DNA of 64,000 nt from Pieris napi (GCF_905475465.1 NC_062254.1:6468001-6532000), one strand, 5' to 3'; shown: positions 47,160-60,036, counted from the first letter of the stretch. Numbers and translations are program-made. Notes: a model not told the origin generated them from the sequence alone.

Positions 47160-47783
47160 AAAGTAAAGACAGCCGTTATTAACAACCGCAAAATGACGAT
47201 TTTCTAGGAAACCTAAGCCTTATAGTCCGTTCTCGTATCGTAACTTTGTTTTTAGCCGCTTAAGGTAAGATTCATACAAACATACAAATAGAAAGGCGTC
47301 TCGTTTATACGAGTATACTCTATGAAGTATTGACCATAACAATTTGATTACTTATAGCATTTATAAATGCGAAGTTCGCGTCGTCTTTTAACAGACAATA
47401 AAGTTTTATGAGTACCAATCGATTTATTCTTAGTTGCCTCATTAAAAGTTTAGTCCTGATAAAGTGTCTTGTTGCAGTCCAGTAGTATCAGTAAATAGTT
47501 GTCGCTTGTAGCCTGGCAGGTAACAAAGGGGACTTATTATCATTCATTTTGTAAAGTTTCGTGATAAATGAAGCAAGTTGGCAATTTTGTGTGCACTGTA
47601 AACGGAGAAACGCATTCAAACTTTTAGGAGACTTTATGGGTATATCGCCGCCGGTTACGAATTCGTACCAAAATCTCATTTAAAATTTAATGTATTTTAC
47701 AATTTCAATTTGTGACATACCAACAATGCGTTTATAGTATATAAATTCTATTTAAACAGGTTCTAATAATCATATAGTACTAT

Positions 47784-48500
47784 TTGAAAACCAAGGTGAT
47801 GATTGTTGACCGTGCCAGAAATAATTCGCCTCAAGTGACTCAAATCGCGAAATGCAACGTGGTCCAATCTTATGTTTATCTTGGGGCTCTGATTTCAAGC
47901 AATGGCGGATGCATCAATGAGGTCAATCGACGTATGGGCATCACAAGAACGGCGATGGACAGGATGCAAAAAATATGGAGAAACAAGAATATAACAAAAG
48001 CCACGAAGACAAGGCTCGTGAAGACACTTATATTCCCCATATTTATGTACGCAGCTGAAACGTGGACCTTGCGAAATGTGGAAAAGCAGAAAGTAGACGC
48101 TCTGGAAATGTGGTGCTGGAGGAGAATGCTTGGGGTTTCATGGACCGAGTTTCGTACAAACGTCTCGATACTTCAAGAACTCGGTATTAAGCAGCGTCTG
48201 TTTTCAACAGTACAATCTCGCATCCTTACATTCTTCGGACACGTATCTCGGCGTGGTGATCAGTCCATAGAACACCTTGTCGTCCAGGGGAAGGTGGAAG
48301 GCACTAGACCGCGCAGAAGGTCACCAACGCGTTGGACTGACCAAATTAAGTCTGCCGTAGGAGACTCACTCAATCAGTGCAGCAGGATGACCTCTAATAG
48401 GCAACGATGTCGAGACGTCGTGAAGCGCATTACATCTGCCCCTTCTATTACCACTACTTCAGAGCGATCACGACCGCTCTGTCAAGAGTGCACCGGCTAG
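47784..48500 (+). pseudogene. RTE-like LINE reverse transcriptase, C-terminal third
   Basis: The frame has 238 codons without a stop. It opens KTKVMIVDRARNN, then a YVYLGALISSNGG strand, the block KTRLVKTLIFPIFMYAAETW, ALEMWCWRRMLGVSWTEFRT, and FFGHVSRRGDQS. This order (thumb, then 'AETWTL', then a tryptophan-rich 'WCWRRMLG' and 'FGHV.R') is characteristic of RTE-like endonuclease-reverse transcriptases. The palm with the catalytic YADD box is absent, so the copy is 5'-truncated at about 47775. The first codon is a TTG and is only where the homologous frame begins. Confidence 0.85.
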
Positions 48501-48729
48501 GAAGAAGACTATTTAAATCAATAGTAAAGTAGTTAATACTCAAAACGAAGAAATTAAAAATCATTATAAATTGGTTGCTCAAAGGAAACACTTATAATGT
48601 ACATTGCGGTGCACGTCAAAGGTTCCACCAAGTTTCTATCACCAAGAAGTTTCAGTTATTACTTTTGCTACGAGACACAGAATTTCTATACTATATATTG
48701 GTATATACATACCAATGTCACCTCAACTT

Positions 48730-48964
48730 TCTACATCTAAGCCTCAGATTTCTGTATCAATTACTGGGATCATTTCTAATAGGCAAAAAGGTGACCAACC
48801 TTTCGTGGTTGATACATACGAGTACCGTCGACTTTTTGGGCCCTTCACCGTACATACGAGTATTACATGCAGTCATAGACAGAAATTCCATTGGTTCACA
48901 GCCGGGATCGAACCTACGACCCCAGGCATGAAAGTCGCACGTTGGAACTAAGGCAACACTGCTC
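48730..48964 (-). mobile_element. tRNA-derived SINE, copy (minus)
   Basis: On the minus strand GAGCAGTGTTGCCTTAGT, then a GGTTCGATCC B-box (complement at 48905-48914), then AAAAAGTCGACGG and GCCTATTAGAAATGATC follow the same order as the SINE at 54911. The frames of 115-118 codons that cross this block are shadows. Confidence 0.8.
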
Positions 48965-49749
48965 ATACAATTACTAGAGTAAATTGAAAATCACAAGTTT
49001 ACTAGGTCGTACACACTTTATGCTTTGATTTGATCTTTTCATACATTCCCTTTTATTTATTGGGAAATTTGATGAAATACTTGTTAATATTAGATATTGA
49101 AGACTCTCATTAATTACTTTTATGTTATGTCTGACATTCTAGATGAGCCTTCTAAGTCATGCCGGTTTCTCAACATTATAACAAACAAATGTTAACTACT
49201 CACATATAAAAAATATCCACTGGTTCGCTGCTACATTTGAAGCTCAATACCTCATGTTTCTTAATAAGTAGTGTACAATTTAATGTTTTTTATAATATAA
49301 TGATAAAAGAGCGGTAACGACTAAATGTTAAATGTCACGAAACCTATATTTCTGTCTGTACAAAGCCAGGACGGGTATCAACAATGTTTTGTAAAGGAAT
49401 TAATATTGCCAAATCACTATTATATTAAATTGTAACAAAGCTTTGTTACAAACCACATGAATCAATCAAAGCCAAAACTGCCTTATTAACAACACAAAGC
49501 TTGGTAACAACATTAAAGGCAATACAAATCAGTCCTCTATAATTGTTTGTCCCTAAATCCCTGAAATAAGTTCACTTAAAGTGAAATGTTTTCGCGTGTA
49601 TAACCAAAAGTGTTAAAAACTCAGAATTAAAAAGACAATTTAATAATGAGTTTTTAATTACTTACGTACATTAATTTCGCATGATTCAAATATATAGGCT
49701 TGTCAGAGCGCAGCTGAGCTTATGATGTATGATATAAATAAACATAAAT
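48965..49749. other. AT-rich DNA with a 20-bp palindrome
   Basis: No gene. TGTAACAAAGCTTTGTTACA (49431-49450) is a perfect 20-bp palindrome. Confidence 0.5.
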
Positions 49750-49830
49750 AGCAAAATATGTCGCTAAGCGCAAAACTCGAAAACGGCTGGATCAATTCGA
49801 GTTATTTTATTTAATCCTTGTACTCTGAGA
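49750..49830 (+). repeat. Helitron-like 5' fragment
   Basis: GTCGCTAAGCGCAAAACTCG followed by AAAACGGCTGGATCAATTCG is a block I know from the 5' part of lepidopteran Helitron-like elements. No matching 3' end with CTAG and hairpin is evident nearby. Confidence 0.4.
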
Positions 49831-50518
49831 CTGGTTTTATTTGAAAGAGAATATTAATGAAAAATCAGAAAAGCTACTTCAATAAAAAAACATATTACGT
49901 CAAAACGAAGTTCACGAAGAAAGAATTTACTGACAAAAACAAGATTCAAATAAGAAGGAATCTGAATTCCAATTATAAAAATGCATTTTACACTTACACA
50001 TCTGAACTAAAACCAATAAAGTAATGTTTATCTCCAAATATACAAAAACTAAATCTCTAAAAATCTAAATCAGAGATACGGTAGTTAAAATTATATAAAA
50101 TTACGATGTCAAAGTCCAGTTTTGCTACCAACCACTAAAATAGCTAACGAAATAACTGGGAATTGTTTATGATCGAAGCGGTTTACGCAAGCTATTAATG
50201 TTTAGATGGTGGAAAATATAGAAGCAATTTAACGAATTATCGCCTAATTGCCAATTGTTACAGTATAAATTAAATACGGCCAGTGTCTGAATAATATCAT
50301 AATCAGGGATAATTATAAGGATCATATGTCGTAAAGGCAGGATCAATTTCGATTTCCGAAAATCGAGATAAGATACTTTGAATGTTTGTTTATTATAGCG
50401 ATAATATTTTTATTGCTTAATATTTTTCCAAGAACAATATACCATAAATCAATCACAAGTGTAAGTGAAATTTTAGTAATATGTAAAATATTATTTACCT
50501 GATATTAAAGTAAAGCAA
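49831..50518. other. AT-rich DNA, no supported gene
   Basis: Nothing recognised. Confidence 0.45.
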
Positions 50519-50783
50519 TTAGACCAGTGCAGATAGCCTTTAAAAATAATAAAAAGTGAAAAAAATTACAGTAGGATGAAACCCATTAGAAAAGCAGGGG
50601 AATATGATCAAAATGAAAGGAAAAATAAATTACGGTCGATCTTATAACTTATATATGCCTGAGTGACCTAAAAAAAAAAATTTAGCCTTTAGATGGGCTA
50701 AAATTTTCGTATTTCATAGAGAAGTAGGGAAGGGGATGACGGGTCTGGGCGTTACTGCATACGATTTTTTGCATTTCCTATGG

Positions 50784-50835
<52 letters not shown>

Positions 50836-51392
50836 CCATAGGAAAGAAGAGATTTCAACAAACTGAAAGCACACCAATTTTTTGAAAAAAAGCGGAAATT
50901 TTGACATCAGAATTTTCGATTGAAAATTAGGGTGTTTTTTCGATATTAATTCAAAATAAGGTGAAAAAATAAATATTTTTAATCAAATAAATTACAGTAT
51001 ATTTGGGACATAATAAGGTAAGTTTTCACCAAATTTCGTTTAAAAAAATAATTTTTTGTAAAATATAGAAATAAAAAACCAATAAGTTGGTTTTTTGAAT
51101 TTTTCACATAAATTTTGAGGTTATGTGAAAAATGTGTGAATACAAAAGTTGTAGATCTTTTTATGACCTACAACTTTGCCATTTAGTTTTCTTCGATAGG
51201 ACTTTTAGTTTTGCCGGAAATCGAGATAAGCCGTTTTTTACCCTTAAACCTCCCCCCCCCTACCCCTTCCCGACCTCAGATCGACCGTAATTTATTTTTC
51301 CTTTCATTTTGATCATATTCCCCTGCTTTTCTAATGGGTTTCATCCTACTGTAATTTTTTTTGGTTTCAAAAATTATCGGCACTGGTCTAAA
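50519..51392. mobile_element. Long-TIR non-autonomous element, about 870 bp
   Basis: The ends start TTAGACCAGTGC on the left and the complement on the right. Inside, about 85 bp are identical and inverted: GTAGGATGAAACCCATTAGA, then AAAGCAGGGGAATATGATC through TTACGGTCGATC (left about 50570-50641, right 51279-51354). Between the two parts of each arm is a variable AT-rich stretch. The interior has a 72-bp (TA)n palindrome. A 66-codon frame across the right end is made by the arm and is not a gene. No clear target duplication is seen, so the superfamily is unknown. Confidence 0.8.
50774..50845. repeat. 72-bp perfect palindrome with (TA)n core
   Basis: TTTCCTATGGTAA and its complement flank about 46-50 bp of alternating TA. 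The whole is self-complementary, able to extrude as a cruciform and prone to length change. Confidence 0.95.
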
Positions 51393-51434
51393 TAGTGAGA
51401 TCCGTAAACAATCCGTGGTATAAAAAAGGACGTA

Positions 51435-51745
51435 GTGACAAGGATACGAAAGAGAATGCTTAAGTGGTTTGGTCATGTAGATAGGATGAATGTGAAGAAG
51501 CTTAAGAGTTAGATGTACAAGGCAACCGTGATATCACATCAAGTAGGCCTTGCCGTACAAATCTGGTCCCAATCTGTACGTATTACAGTAAGGACGGGTC
51601 AAAAGTAGCCTTACCAACGAGTATGAATGGTGAATATCATGAAAGTGGATGAAGCAAGAGACGTATGCCAGTACCGTAGCAAGAGGAGGCCTATGTTCTT
51701 TGCCTACACCTTCGGGGAAAAGGCATGTATGTTCAAATAAAAAAA
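51435..51745 (+). pseudogene. RTE-like LINE, 3' end (fragment 2)
   Basis: The frame from 51435 reads VTRIRKRMLKWFGHVDRMNV, KKLKS, stop, then MYKATV. Further on, after frameshifts, VDEARDVCQY and a FFAYTFGEKACMF end appear. 'RMLKWFGHVxRM' and 'DEARxVCxxR...AYxxGxxA' are the closing blocks of lepidopteran RTE-type proteins. An A-rich stretch ends it. It starts 43 bp after the long-TIR element. Confidence 0.65.
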
Positions 51746-54700
51746 ATATTATTTGAACTATAGAACTATACTATATAGCTATATAACTATAGAACGAGTA
51801 GAATATTAATAGTAAGTTAAGTTTCACGATTTGGAGGTTCTTATCATAAGATTAAAAACCTAATACTGCAATTGCCTCATAATTGTCGTTTATACTTAGT
51901 TCGATTGTTATAAAAGAGGTCCTAATTTGTTTGTCAACTTAAGCTTTTTATTTGTAAAAACATTCCACGCTCATATAACATTAAAAGAAGTCAATACATT
52001 TTTATAGCATATCGTTGAAACAATGATCGAGATATTAAAACAATCAATTAGAAGTGAGCAATGCTGTATCGCTATAACATATAACAACCTGTACAATCCG
52101 CGTAACGAAGTGACCTGAAGCACTGCCTGAGATCTTGTCAAGAGGCCATTAAAGCCTCCTTGAGCTCGCTCATCTCTCGAGAAACACATATATTTACAAT
52201 AAATACATCCCATTCTACTTTGAATTTATTATAACGTTTCTCGCCCGCCCTTTCTCCGCATCTTATGTATACATTATATCTATGTGGCATTTTGGGATAT
52301 ATACTATTTATTGTTAGTTCTGATTCACAAGCCGTCGTTAAAATAAAAACCAAACTAAATGCACAAAAATATATTAAGCTTATTGACTGAGCGTAATATA
52401 CACATTCTAACTATTTGTAAAAAGGTGTTTACAATACTAGTCATGTATCTTTGGGTTAAGTGTGCATATACTACCAAATATTCATTATTAATCGGTTACC
52501 TGCTTTATGAAATGCGTTTTTTTTTTCAAAATAAGTCATTTAATTCCCATCGAAAATCTTTTAAAAAAATATTCTTAGAAAATTATCAGGCTTAACGCTG
52601 TCACTGAATTCAGTCTTTGAACACACGCTTCAGTTACACACACACAAATACATACCTACACCCTACACGCTTTCTCTCTGTAAGATTATTGTATGATCTG
52701 TAAACCTTTTAATTGGCGTTTTGATTTAAAAAAAAATATTTTGTATAATGTTAGGTTTTCTAGAAAGAAAGAATGAAAAAACTATTATATACAATAGCAG
52801 ATAGATAAAATAAAGTTCACTAGTGCCACACTAGGATTCCCTGTGTTGTGGGCAGCCATCTCTTCTTTTTGACATGTTAACTGTGCTTTACTTTATGATT
52901 TCCACATAACAGAAATTTGTAATTAAACTATTTTTACACATTAAGATTATTTTATATATCAGCATAGGACAAGCTGTCAAGCTGTTTGAGATGTTGTTCG
53001 AGATTTTTAGTAAATGTATGTAATGTTAGTGTAAATTTTATTTCTAATAAAGTGGTTAAAGATGAAAGGGCCTCGGAAGGAGAAAAGCGTTGGGCGAAGA
53101 AAGTGCGTTTTTCGGGTTGCTTATATATAGGTTTGCGTTTTGTTTGATGTGGAGTGCCGGGTGCTTGTTTCCAAAAAAGTCTGCATATTTCTATTAAGTA
53201 TAAAATATATACTTTATTCTAAACAAATAAATAAAACCCTAACATGAATATTGTGTTCAATTTTTTGTATAAAATTTAAAGCAATCTCATTTTTAAATCA
53301 CAATATTTTTCCTGCGTTGACTGTATTGCTTCACAATTGAATCGGTGAGTGGATTAGGCAGAGAATGTGCAGATGTCGCCCAGCAAGTAAAGAACGAAGT
53401 GATAGGGTCTCGATATACGTGTCTCGATTACTAACGACCACTTTCACATTTTTGATATTCAGATCCAGCAGCCATTGGGAACAAAACCCGACTTAACTCC
53501 ACGATATTGAAAGGTTATGGGTTTTCGATGCGCCGCAACAATTCGGTAATCAACGCTTCGAACCTTCAATAGCGAGAATAAAAAGCACCTGAATCAAATT
53601 AAGCGAGTTCTAAAAGGCCTTATCTCGATGTGTAACCGTTTTGGTTGGTAGCCAATTTTAATTGAATGAAAAAGTGATCGTCTATGCATTTTTTCGTTTT
53701 GGATGATGGGCTAATGGAAATTGGCAGTGGTCTCTGCCGCCAAGCGTGCCAACTTTTGCGGACGAAGCTATCGCAACGCTCCACAGTTCGAAGCAACGAG
53801 ATATATCGTTCCGATTGAATTATGGACCCATAGCGGTTGCTCCATTTTCAATGATAACACGCAATTTAAATATTACATTTAGGAATATTCAGCGCTGTAC
53901 TGTTTTAAAACTAAAATGCAAGAACTTTTCTAACCTGAAAATAATTTGTAACAGCATCAGTTTCTTAAAGAATATTAATTTTATAAAACTACAATCTTGT
54001 AGACTAAATAGTAATGGTATTAATAAAAAACACCACAAATATGTTGGGTTCCAATTTACCACTATAAAATATTTATTTTAATCAATTTAGGGTCTGTTTC
54101 ACAATGTATGGATAAAGTACCAAATAGCTATACAACACATAAATTATTTGGAAGATAAATTGTGCTATTTGACATTCATCGGACTCATAACTTATGATGG
54201 ACTTTATGTGACGAATAACGCTATCTGACAGTCGTGAAACGCAACAATTGTGTTTATCCTACCAATAAGTAATAAATAGCTAATTTGGAACTTATGTAGA
54301 AATTATCCGTACATTATGAAACAGACCCTTAATCCGTCGGGTTAAACTTATCTCTAATAAAGCAGCACAATGCAAAAATATATGTTAATAAACTAAGCTA
54401 AACTCAATAGAAAAGTCTTGACCTGAACTCAATCTTGTCAACCCACAAATGTCCTGTTCTGGTGTGGTAACGAGGAAAAAGTTTATGAGTGACACTATTA
54501 TTACTTTATACATGACGAACTTCGCCCGACGAAGTGTTACTTTTTGGGTTTCAAATCTAGCAATGTGTACAACGATACATCTTATTGCAATGATTCCATT
54601 CATGTCAATTGAGTAGATCGGTGCTTCAAATGGACGTATTCACATGCAAAGCCTTGTGCAGTCGCAATTGAATTGTAAATTTTAGTCTGAGAACTCAACT

Positions 54701-54910
54701 TGAGGTTTTCAATAAAATCTGGCGAGTTATCTATTTCTATATGCTCGTATAAGTCTTTTACGTCGCGTACCTTTTCTATACCTTTTATTGGATTAAAACG
54801 TGAGTTAATAGAATTTTAAGATTTTATGTACTTTTAAAAAGCATGGCCACAAAAAAGGTTAACGTTGGGCAAATTATAATATTTAAAATAAAAGTGTATT
54901 ATTTATACCT
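51746..54910. other. AT-rich DNA, no supported gene
   Basis: No gene. The 111-codon frame at 53746-54081 has no domain. The stretch 53330-53860 is a little richer in GC without a convincing frame. At 52810-52829 an inverted copy of the 41065-41083 word occurs. Confidence 0.45.
52775..52830 (-). repeat. Short repeat E
   Basis: Read on the minus strand it begins ACACAGGGAATCCTAGTGTG and continues with an ACTAGTGAACTTTATTTTA-like block. The same start is found at 41065 on the plus strand, with a partly matching continuation (CTAGTCTACTTTCCC). Confidence 0.4.
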
Positions 54911-55206
54911 CGAGCAGTGTTGGCCTAATGGCTTCAGCGTGCGACTCTCATACCTAAGGTCATAGGTTCGATCCTGGCTGTGCACCAATCGACTTTCTAT
55001 GTGCGCATTTAACATTTGTTCGAAGGGTGAAGGAAAACATTGTGAGGAAACCGGCATGTCTTAGACCTAAAAAGTCGACGGCGTGTGTCAGTCACTGGAG
55101 GCTGATCACCTACTTGCCTATTAGATTTAAAAATGATCATGAAACAGAAATCAGAAATCGGAGGCCAAGACCTAAAGAGGTTGTGGCGCCACTGATTTAT
55201 TTTTAT
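54911..55206 (+). mobile_element. tRNA-derived SINE, best copy
   Basis: This is the best preserved member of the family. The head has an A-box-like TGGCCTAATGG (54921-54931) and a perfect B-box GGTTCGATCC (54965-54974), both RNA polymerase III promoter elements. The body follows with ATGTGCGCATTTAACATTTG, GAAGGAAAACATTGTGAGGA, AAGTCGACGGCGTGTGTCAG, CTTGCCTATTAGATTTAAAA, and a tail GGCCAAGACCTAAAGAGG near TGGCGCCACTGATTT. Others are at 17340, 31690, 43391 and 48730. It has no protein and would use LINE machinery in trans. Confidence 0.88.
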
Positions 55207-58200
55207 ACTTAAACGCCATGTTGCCTATAAATGTTATATTTCGACTTGGTTGGCAACTACAATTACTGGGTTACGATGTTAAAACACTTGTTCTGACGTA
55301 TGCTGAATGTAACATATAATTGTTTAAAAAAAAAACAATAAAATATGTGGCATATATATATATGGCAGAGTACCCTCAATGCTACCAGGGTTTTCACGAT
55401 TTATTGCAATGCTGAACGTTGTCCGGGAAAAGCACCAGCCCGGGGGTCACCGGCACTTTTTACCAAGCGTCAACTTAAATATTTAAATAGCGCATGAGCA
55501 CTTGTACTTTATTTGACGAGTCTAGAATCTAGATTTAAGTTCAGTTCTACTTTAGGAATGCGTTAGTTTTTATTAGTAACTGATGTAAAATGTCAATATC
55601 ATGCATTGTTTTGGTGAGGTATTGTTAGTTTCGATTTATAATTTAACAATATAAATACAATACAAAAATTGGAATATAGACATGACGATAAAATCAAAAC
55701 TAAAAAATCTGTTTTAAAAAATATCTCACATAATAAAATAACATTATATTATAGAATATTAAGTAAGAAGTAATTCAAGTGTGATAAAAAATATAAGCAA
55801 TTGTTCCTAATAAAATATGTATTGAGTTTATTATCGCTTAGAATATAGACATGTTGATTAGATTGTCTGTGCCAAATACATAGGCAATGCAACAATTTGG
55901 CGCAGACAAATTCAAATTTCGAACGAATTATTATTATCTTACTATTGGAGTTGATAGTGTAACCTAAGCATTATGGTTAGTTGGAAATAGGCTATGGTTA
56001 CACACATCACAACCCGGAAGTAGAAACATTTTAAAAATCGAACGATTTTAATGCGCAGAAAATTTAATGCTCTTTAATATTTATTAATTATTATTGAATA
56101 TCCAAGAGCGTATATTTATTAAAGCATGATTGGATGAGAGTCCTCGCAAACACTCTACGCGCGTGATTTAATGAGTGAGAATATTTCATGTATCGTTAGG
56201 GACTGCGTCGAAATCAATCACGTTATTAACGATGTGCGAATAAATTGAAAGAATATACAAATCGAATTGAAAAAGTTTCCAAATTTGCCTCATTAATTGA
56301 TGACGATAAGCGGTATACTATCGATAAATTGTAGCGAATAGTATGGTTCGGTTATTTTAAGAACCTGCAGACGGACCAAATGAACGATATCATCTTTGAT
56401 TTGCCATGATTAATTGATTATACTCTAGTTGTTCTAAAACTATTTTAACGTTATTTAGTTGCATAATGTATAGAAAAGATTTTTTTTTGTTTTGTAAATT
56501 GTTAGGCTTACAAAGAGGTAAACTGCCAAGTATAATAGAAGAATAATCGTTATAAATTCAGTAATGTAACCCAAGCTATGAAAACTTTTGTAAAAAATAC
56601 TTGTCGTGCGATTCAAAACTATGTTTATCGTATACACGCGGCATTTTAAACGTTTTGGTACAGAAACTATGAATGAAGTTCTAAATCTAGTTACATGAGT
56701 CAAAACAAAGGCTTTTTTTCCAATCAATGTATATATTATCGTAACATAATTCCATGATTCGTATACGATAAATATGCCATACCGAATCATAAAGAAATAA
56801 CAGTACAAACATCGCACGAGTAGTCATGTCTTATCCATTCTTCACAGAAATTACATCTAGGTTGTCAAAAGCATTCGCTACCCATACTTTAAAAGTCGTA
56901 GATGCGATACTTATTATTTTATCACGCTTCAAACACATAATTCTAAGTTCGAACGACTAAAGTATTGAGAAAAATACGTTTCCGTTCGAGCTTTCTTTAA
57001 TTGAGTTTGCTATGATGCATTGCAACATTAAGACATATTCTTGAAATGTAGTAAAGAGAAGATTTATCAATAAAATAAGCTAACTAATAAATAGGTGGGA
57101 ATAGGGTATATCATCCGTAACATAGACTTATGCTTAAAAAAATCATTGGTTGTGATTTCATAAGCTATGTTAGCTCCACAATAGCAACAAGAAGTGCCTT
57201 AACAAAAGATTGGCTTACGTAGTGTATTGTCTTCTGGAAATATATGCAAACTAACATGAAGGTTATGTTAAGTGATATATCATATTTATTTGAAATAATC
57301 TCAGTACGAATCTACTGTGTTATCACAGAAATAATATATACATTTGAAAACGCATAAGAGTTTATCTCAGAAATGACTATCAGGTTTTCCATTCCCCATG
57401 TCAATTAAAGTGCACAGAGGCATTACGATACAGAAATAAATTTCTTCTTTAAAACAAAAGCTAGTCTATAGTCCAACCACACGATTCATGGATCTGTCAG
57501 ACGAGGCCGCACAGTGCACCCTACAAACTGTATCCGCGAATATCTCGTTCCATTTTTAAAATCTTTTATTTTTTCAACATCGCACTATCCTGCCGGTAGT
57601 GATCGATTAATTCCTATTTGTTAAAGAACGGAAAACTGGAAAATCTGCTATTTCACAAGCACGTAGGTAACGATTTATTTCATTTACGTGGGCTATTTTC
57701 AACTGAATTTTGCTTACATTTCGGTTCAAACGTTAGACTTTAACAATGTATTGTCATTTAGCTAAATGTTTGAATCACCTTGACCATTTATCGATGAGAT
57801 TTTATTTCTTTTATTAAGCAATTTTATCGAGAAATGTCGACTAAACGTTACAATGATTTTTAAACGAACTTTATTATAGTGAATCAACAAAATTGATGCT
57901 AAATAGATACTTGATGGATTGGATATTAAATAAATAACTTTCTAGGAAACAGATAAAGAATATGTATGACCTGGAAAATCGTGAACTATAGTTGTTTTTG
58001 AAACTGAACTAAATAGTTAAAAATTAAATTATAATAAAAAAAATATAGTCGATAGTATCAAGACCAGATTCTTAAATATAATAAGCAAGTTAGAACTGAA
58101 TTTATTTATTTCTTTAACTTTTTCATACTTAGTATTGTCTTTGATTGACATAACTTTTATTCATTTAATAAAACACAATTTTGACCGGATTGAAGTTATG

Positions 58201-58458
58201 TATTATTATAAATTTACAACTATTTGACATAATTTTAAATTTATCCGACGTTTCGCGTGCTTTACAGCACATTTTTTCATACTTTCATTGGAATCATTGA
58301 ATCATTCACCTCTAATAGCTGAAGGGCGTTAGAACATTTTCTTATCGATTCCAAATCAAGCTATAATAAGATTGTTATGATTACGATTACAATTCGTATC
58401 TAGCTAGCATAATCCAGTGGATTCACCTGATTTCAGATTCCTGCTGTTTCAGTTCAAT

Positions 58459-58523
58459 CTCAAAATCAAACTCAAAATATCTTTATTTGTAGGTAAACAA
58501 GTACACTTATGAATTGTCAGAAG
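58459..58523 (-). repeat. Short repeat C, copy 2
   Basis: This is the inverted match of 7971-8036, sharing AACTCAAAATATCTTTATT and CAAGTACACTTATGAATTGT-like sequence. Confidence 0.65.
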
Positions 58524-59299
58524 TTGATTTCTATTTGTTGATTACTAATAGATAATAATCTACGATAAATTATTATTATCTACTATCTATGCGTTCCGGA
58601 ATTTTAATTATGCTTACATAAAGTAAAGAACTGAATAACCACAATGATTTATGAGGAACTCCCTGAAAAGAAAAACTTGCTACGTAAATTCTCAGTACAA
58701 ATATCAAGTTCATATTATCTTCATCATCATGGTTCAACTCACCTGTATACTGTAAAGAATAACCTTATGCAGTCATCTGAATGCGCAAACTCCTTAGGCC
58801 GGCATGGCTGGACCTCCTTCATAAATAAGGTTGAAACCTTTAATATTTTTTTCAGCTGGACCATCGCTACGTAATCTGCGTAAGAGTTTAAGAGAATTCG
58901 TTCTGACGGCGGAAAATTAAACTTATGGCGTTTGGAGACCCGCAGAACTAGAGCTAACTTTTTTTCAACCCAATGGGGGTTGAAGAAGAGTGGAAGGACT
59001 TGTACTTCCAGCCCAGAATACGCAGCTCACCAATGAGATGAAGTCGGGTTAATTCAACTACCGTGGCTTTCGGCACGATTGCAAAGGACCTGTCGCCGTA
59101 TAAGCATCTAAAGAAAGGAAAACCTACTGTGAAAGAAATATTCTTATAATGTAGAGGCATTTTTTTTTTATCCGCAACATATTCGTTGCATAATGCGGTC
59201 TCCATACAACTGTACCGTATACCACACGTTAGTACTTGATTAGCTCTAAGAAAGCTGGCCGTCTTTATTTTCTTGAAACAGCAAAGAGAGCGTACGTAA

Positions 59300-59351
59300 C
59301 GTGTGTGTGTTTCTCTCTCTCGGTGTGTGTGTGCGTGCGTGTGTGTGTGTT
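59300..59351. repeat. GT/CT compound microsatellite
   Basis: (GT)n runs are interrupted by a TCTCTCTC run and GCGTGCGT. Confidence 0.85.
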
Positions 59352-60036
59352 TATTATTGAATAATAAATATTGAAAGATATATCTTTTCTATGTTTAATG
59401 TTATCATTTAACCTGAGAAAGAAGTAGTGACCTGATTTTATGTGTCAAAAGATTTATTTTTCATATTAATAAATAATTTTATTTAAATAAACAAATTAAT
59501 TATATTTATAGTTATTCACTGAACGCGTCAAACCTCAAACAATTTAATAATAAAATTATAATTAAACAATGTTAAAACAAGATCAAGTCTAGATAAGACA
59601 TAAATTAGAACATCTTAGACGTTATCCATCAATATCCGACGCCTCGAATTAACAAAGGATTTGGTAGAAAATTCATCAAAACTTTATTGAAGTTGAACAA
59701 TTCAAGGCGCTAAACATTGTAATAGATTGATCGTTAAGCATTATCTAACGAAGGCATTGTCCGGCTGGCCTTCGCAATGAATATACAATTCTCGACAAAT
59801 CTATACCCATTGTAACAACAAATACTAAGCAATGATGTAGCATAATTCACAATTTATAATGGTAGTACAATTAAAAGATATACATAGTGTATTATTATCG
59901 TAAGCAAGATTTCTTTTGTTAATTTGAAAATAAAAAACACTGAATAAAATTGTAAGAAAGTGCAAGATATTCAATACTATTAGATTTCAGTTCAGAAACG
60001 ATAAATAAATTATACAGTGTAAATCATCATCAATGG

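Larger units (their letters stand above)
55207..60036. other. AT-rich DNA, no supported gene
   Basis: Nearly 5 kb with no recognised gene. A GC-richer patch at 55361-55470 begins with ATGGCAGAGTACCC, an 18-codon frame, and could be an element scrap. Frames at 56455-56817, 58644-58874 and 58954-59205 have no recognisable domain. Short repeat C copy 2 and a microsatellite also lie here. Confidence 0.45.

Noticed and set aside
48575..48966. Overlapping frames of 115-118 codons
   Set aside because: They run antisense or out of phase through a SINE copy.
51276..51476. 66-codon minus frame
   Set aside because: Made by the right arm of the long-TIR element joined to its flank; the same ending is encoded by the left arm.
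53746..54081. 111-codon plus-strand open frame
   Set aside because: No domain, lysine/asparagine/isoleucine-rich later half as expected from AT-rich noncoding sequence.
54921..54974. tRNA gene
   Set aside because: A and B boxes are present but no cloverleaf acceptor stem, and the same head plus body recurs elsewhere, so it is a SINE.
56455..56817. 120-codon minus-strand open frame
   Set aside because: Hydrophobic and aromatic-rich in AT-rich DNA with no recognisable motif; typical of chance frames here.
58954..59205. 83-codon minus frame as a conserved exon
   Set aside because: Balanced composition drew attention, but no domain, splice-site pair or repeat match could be supported.
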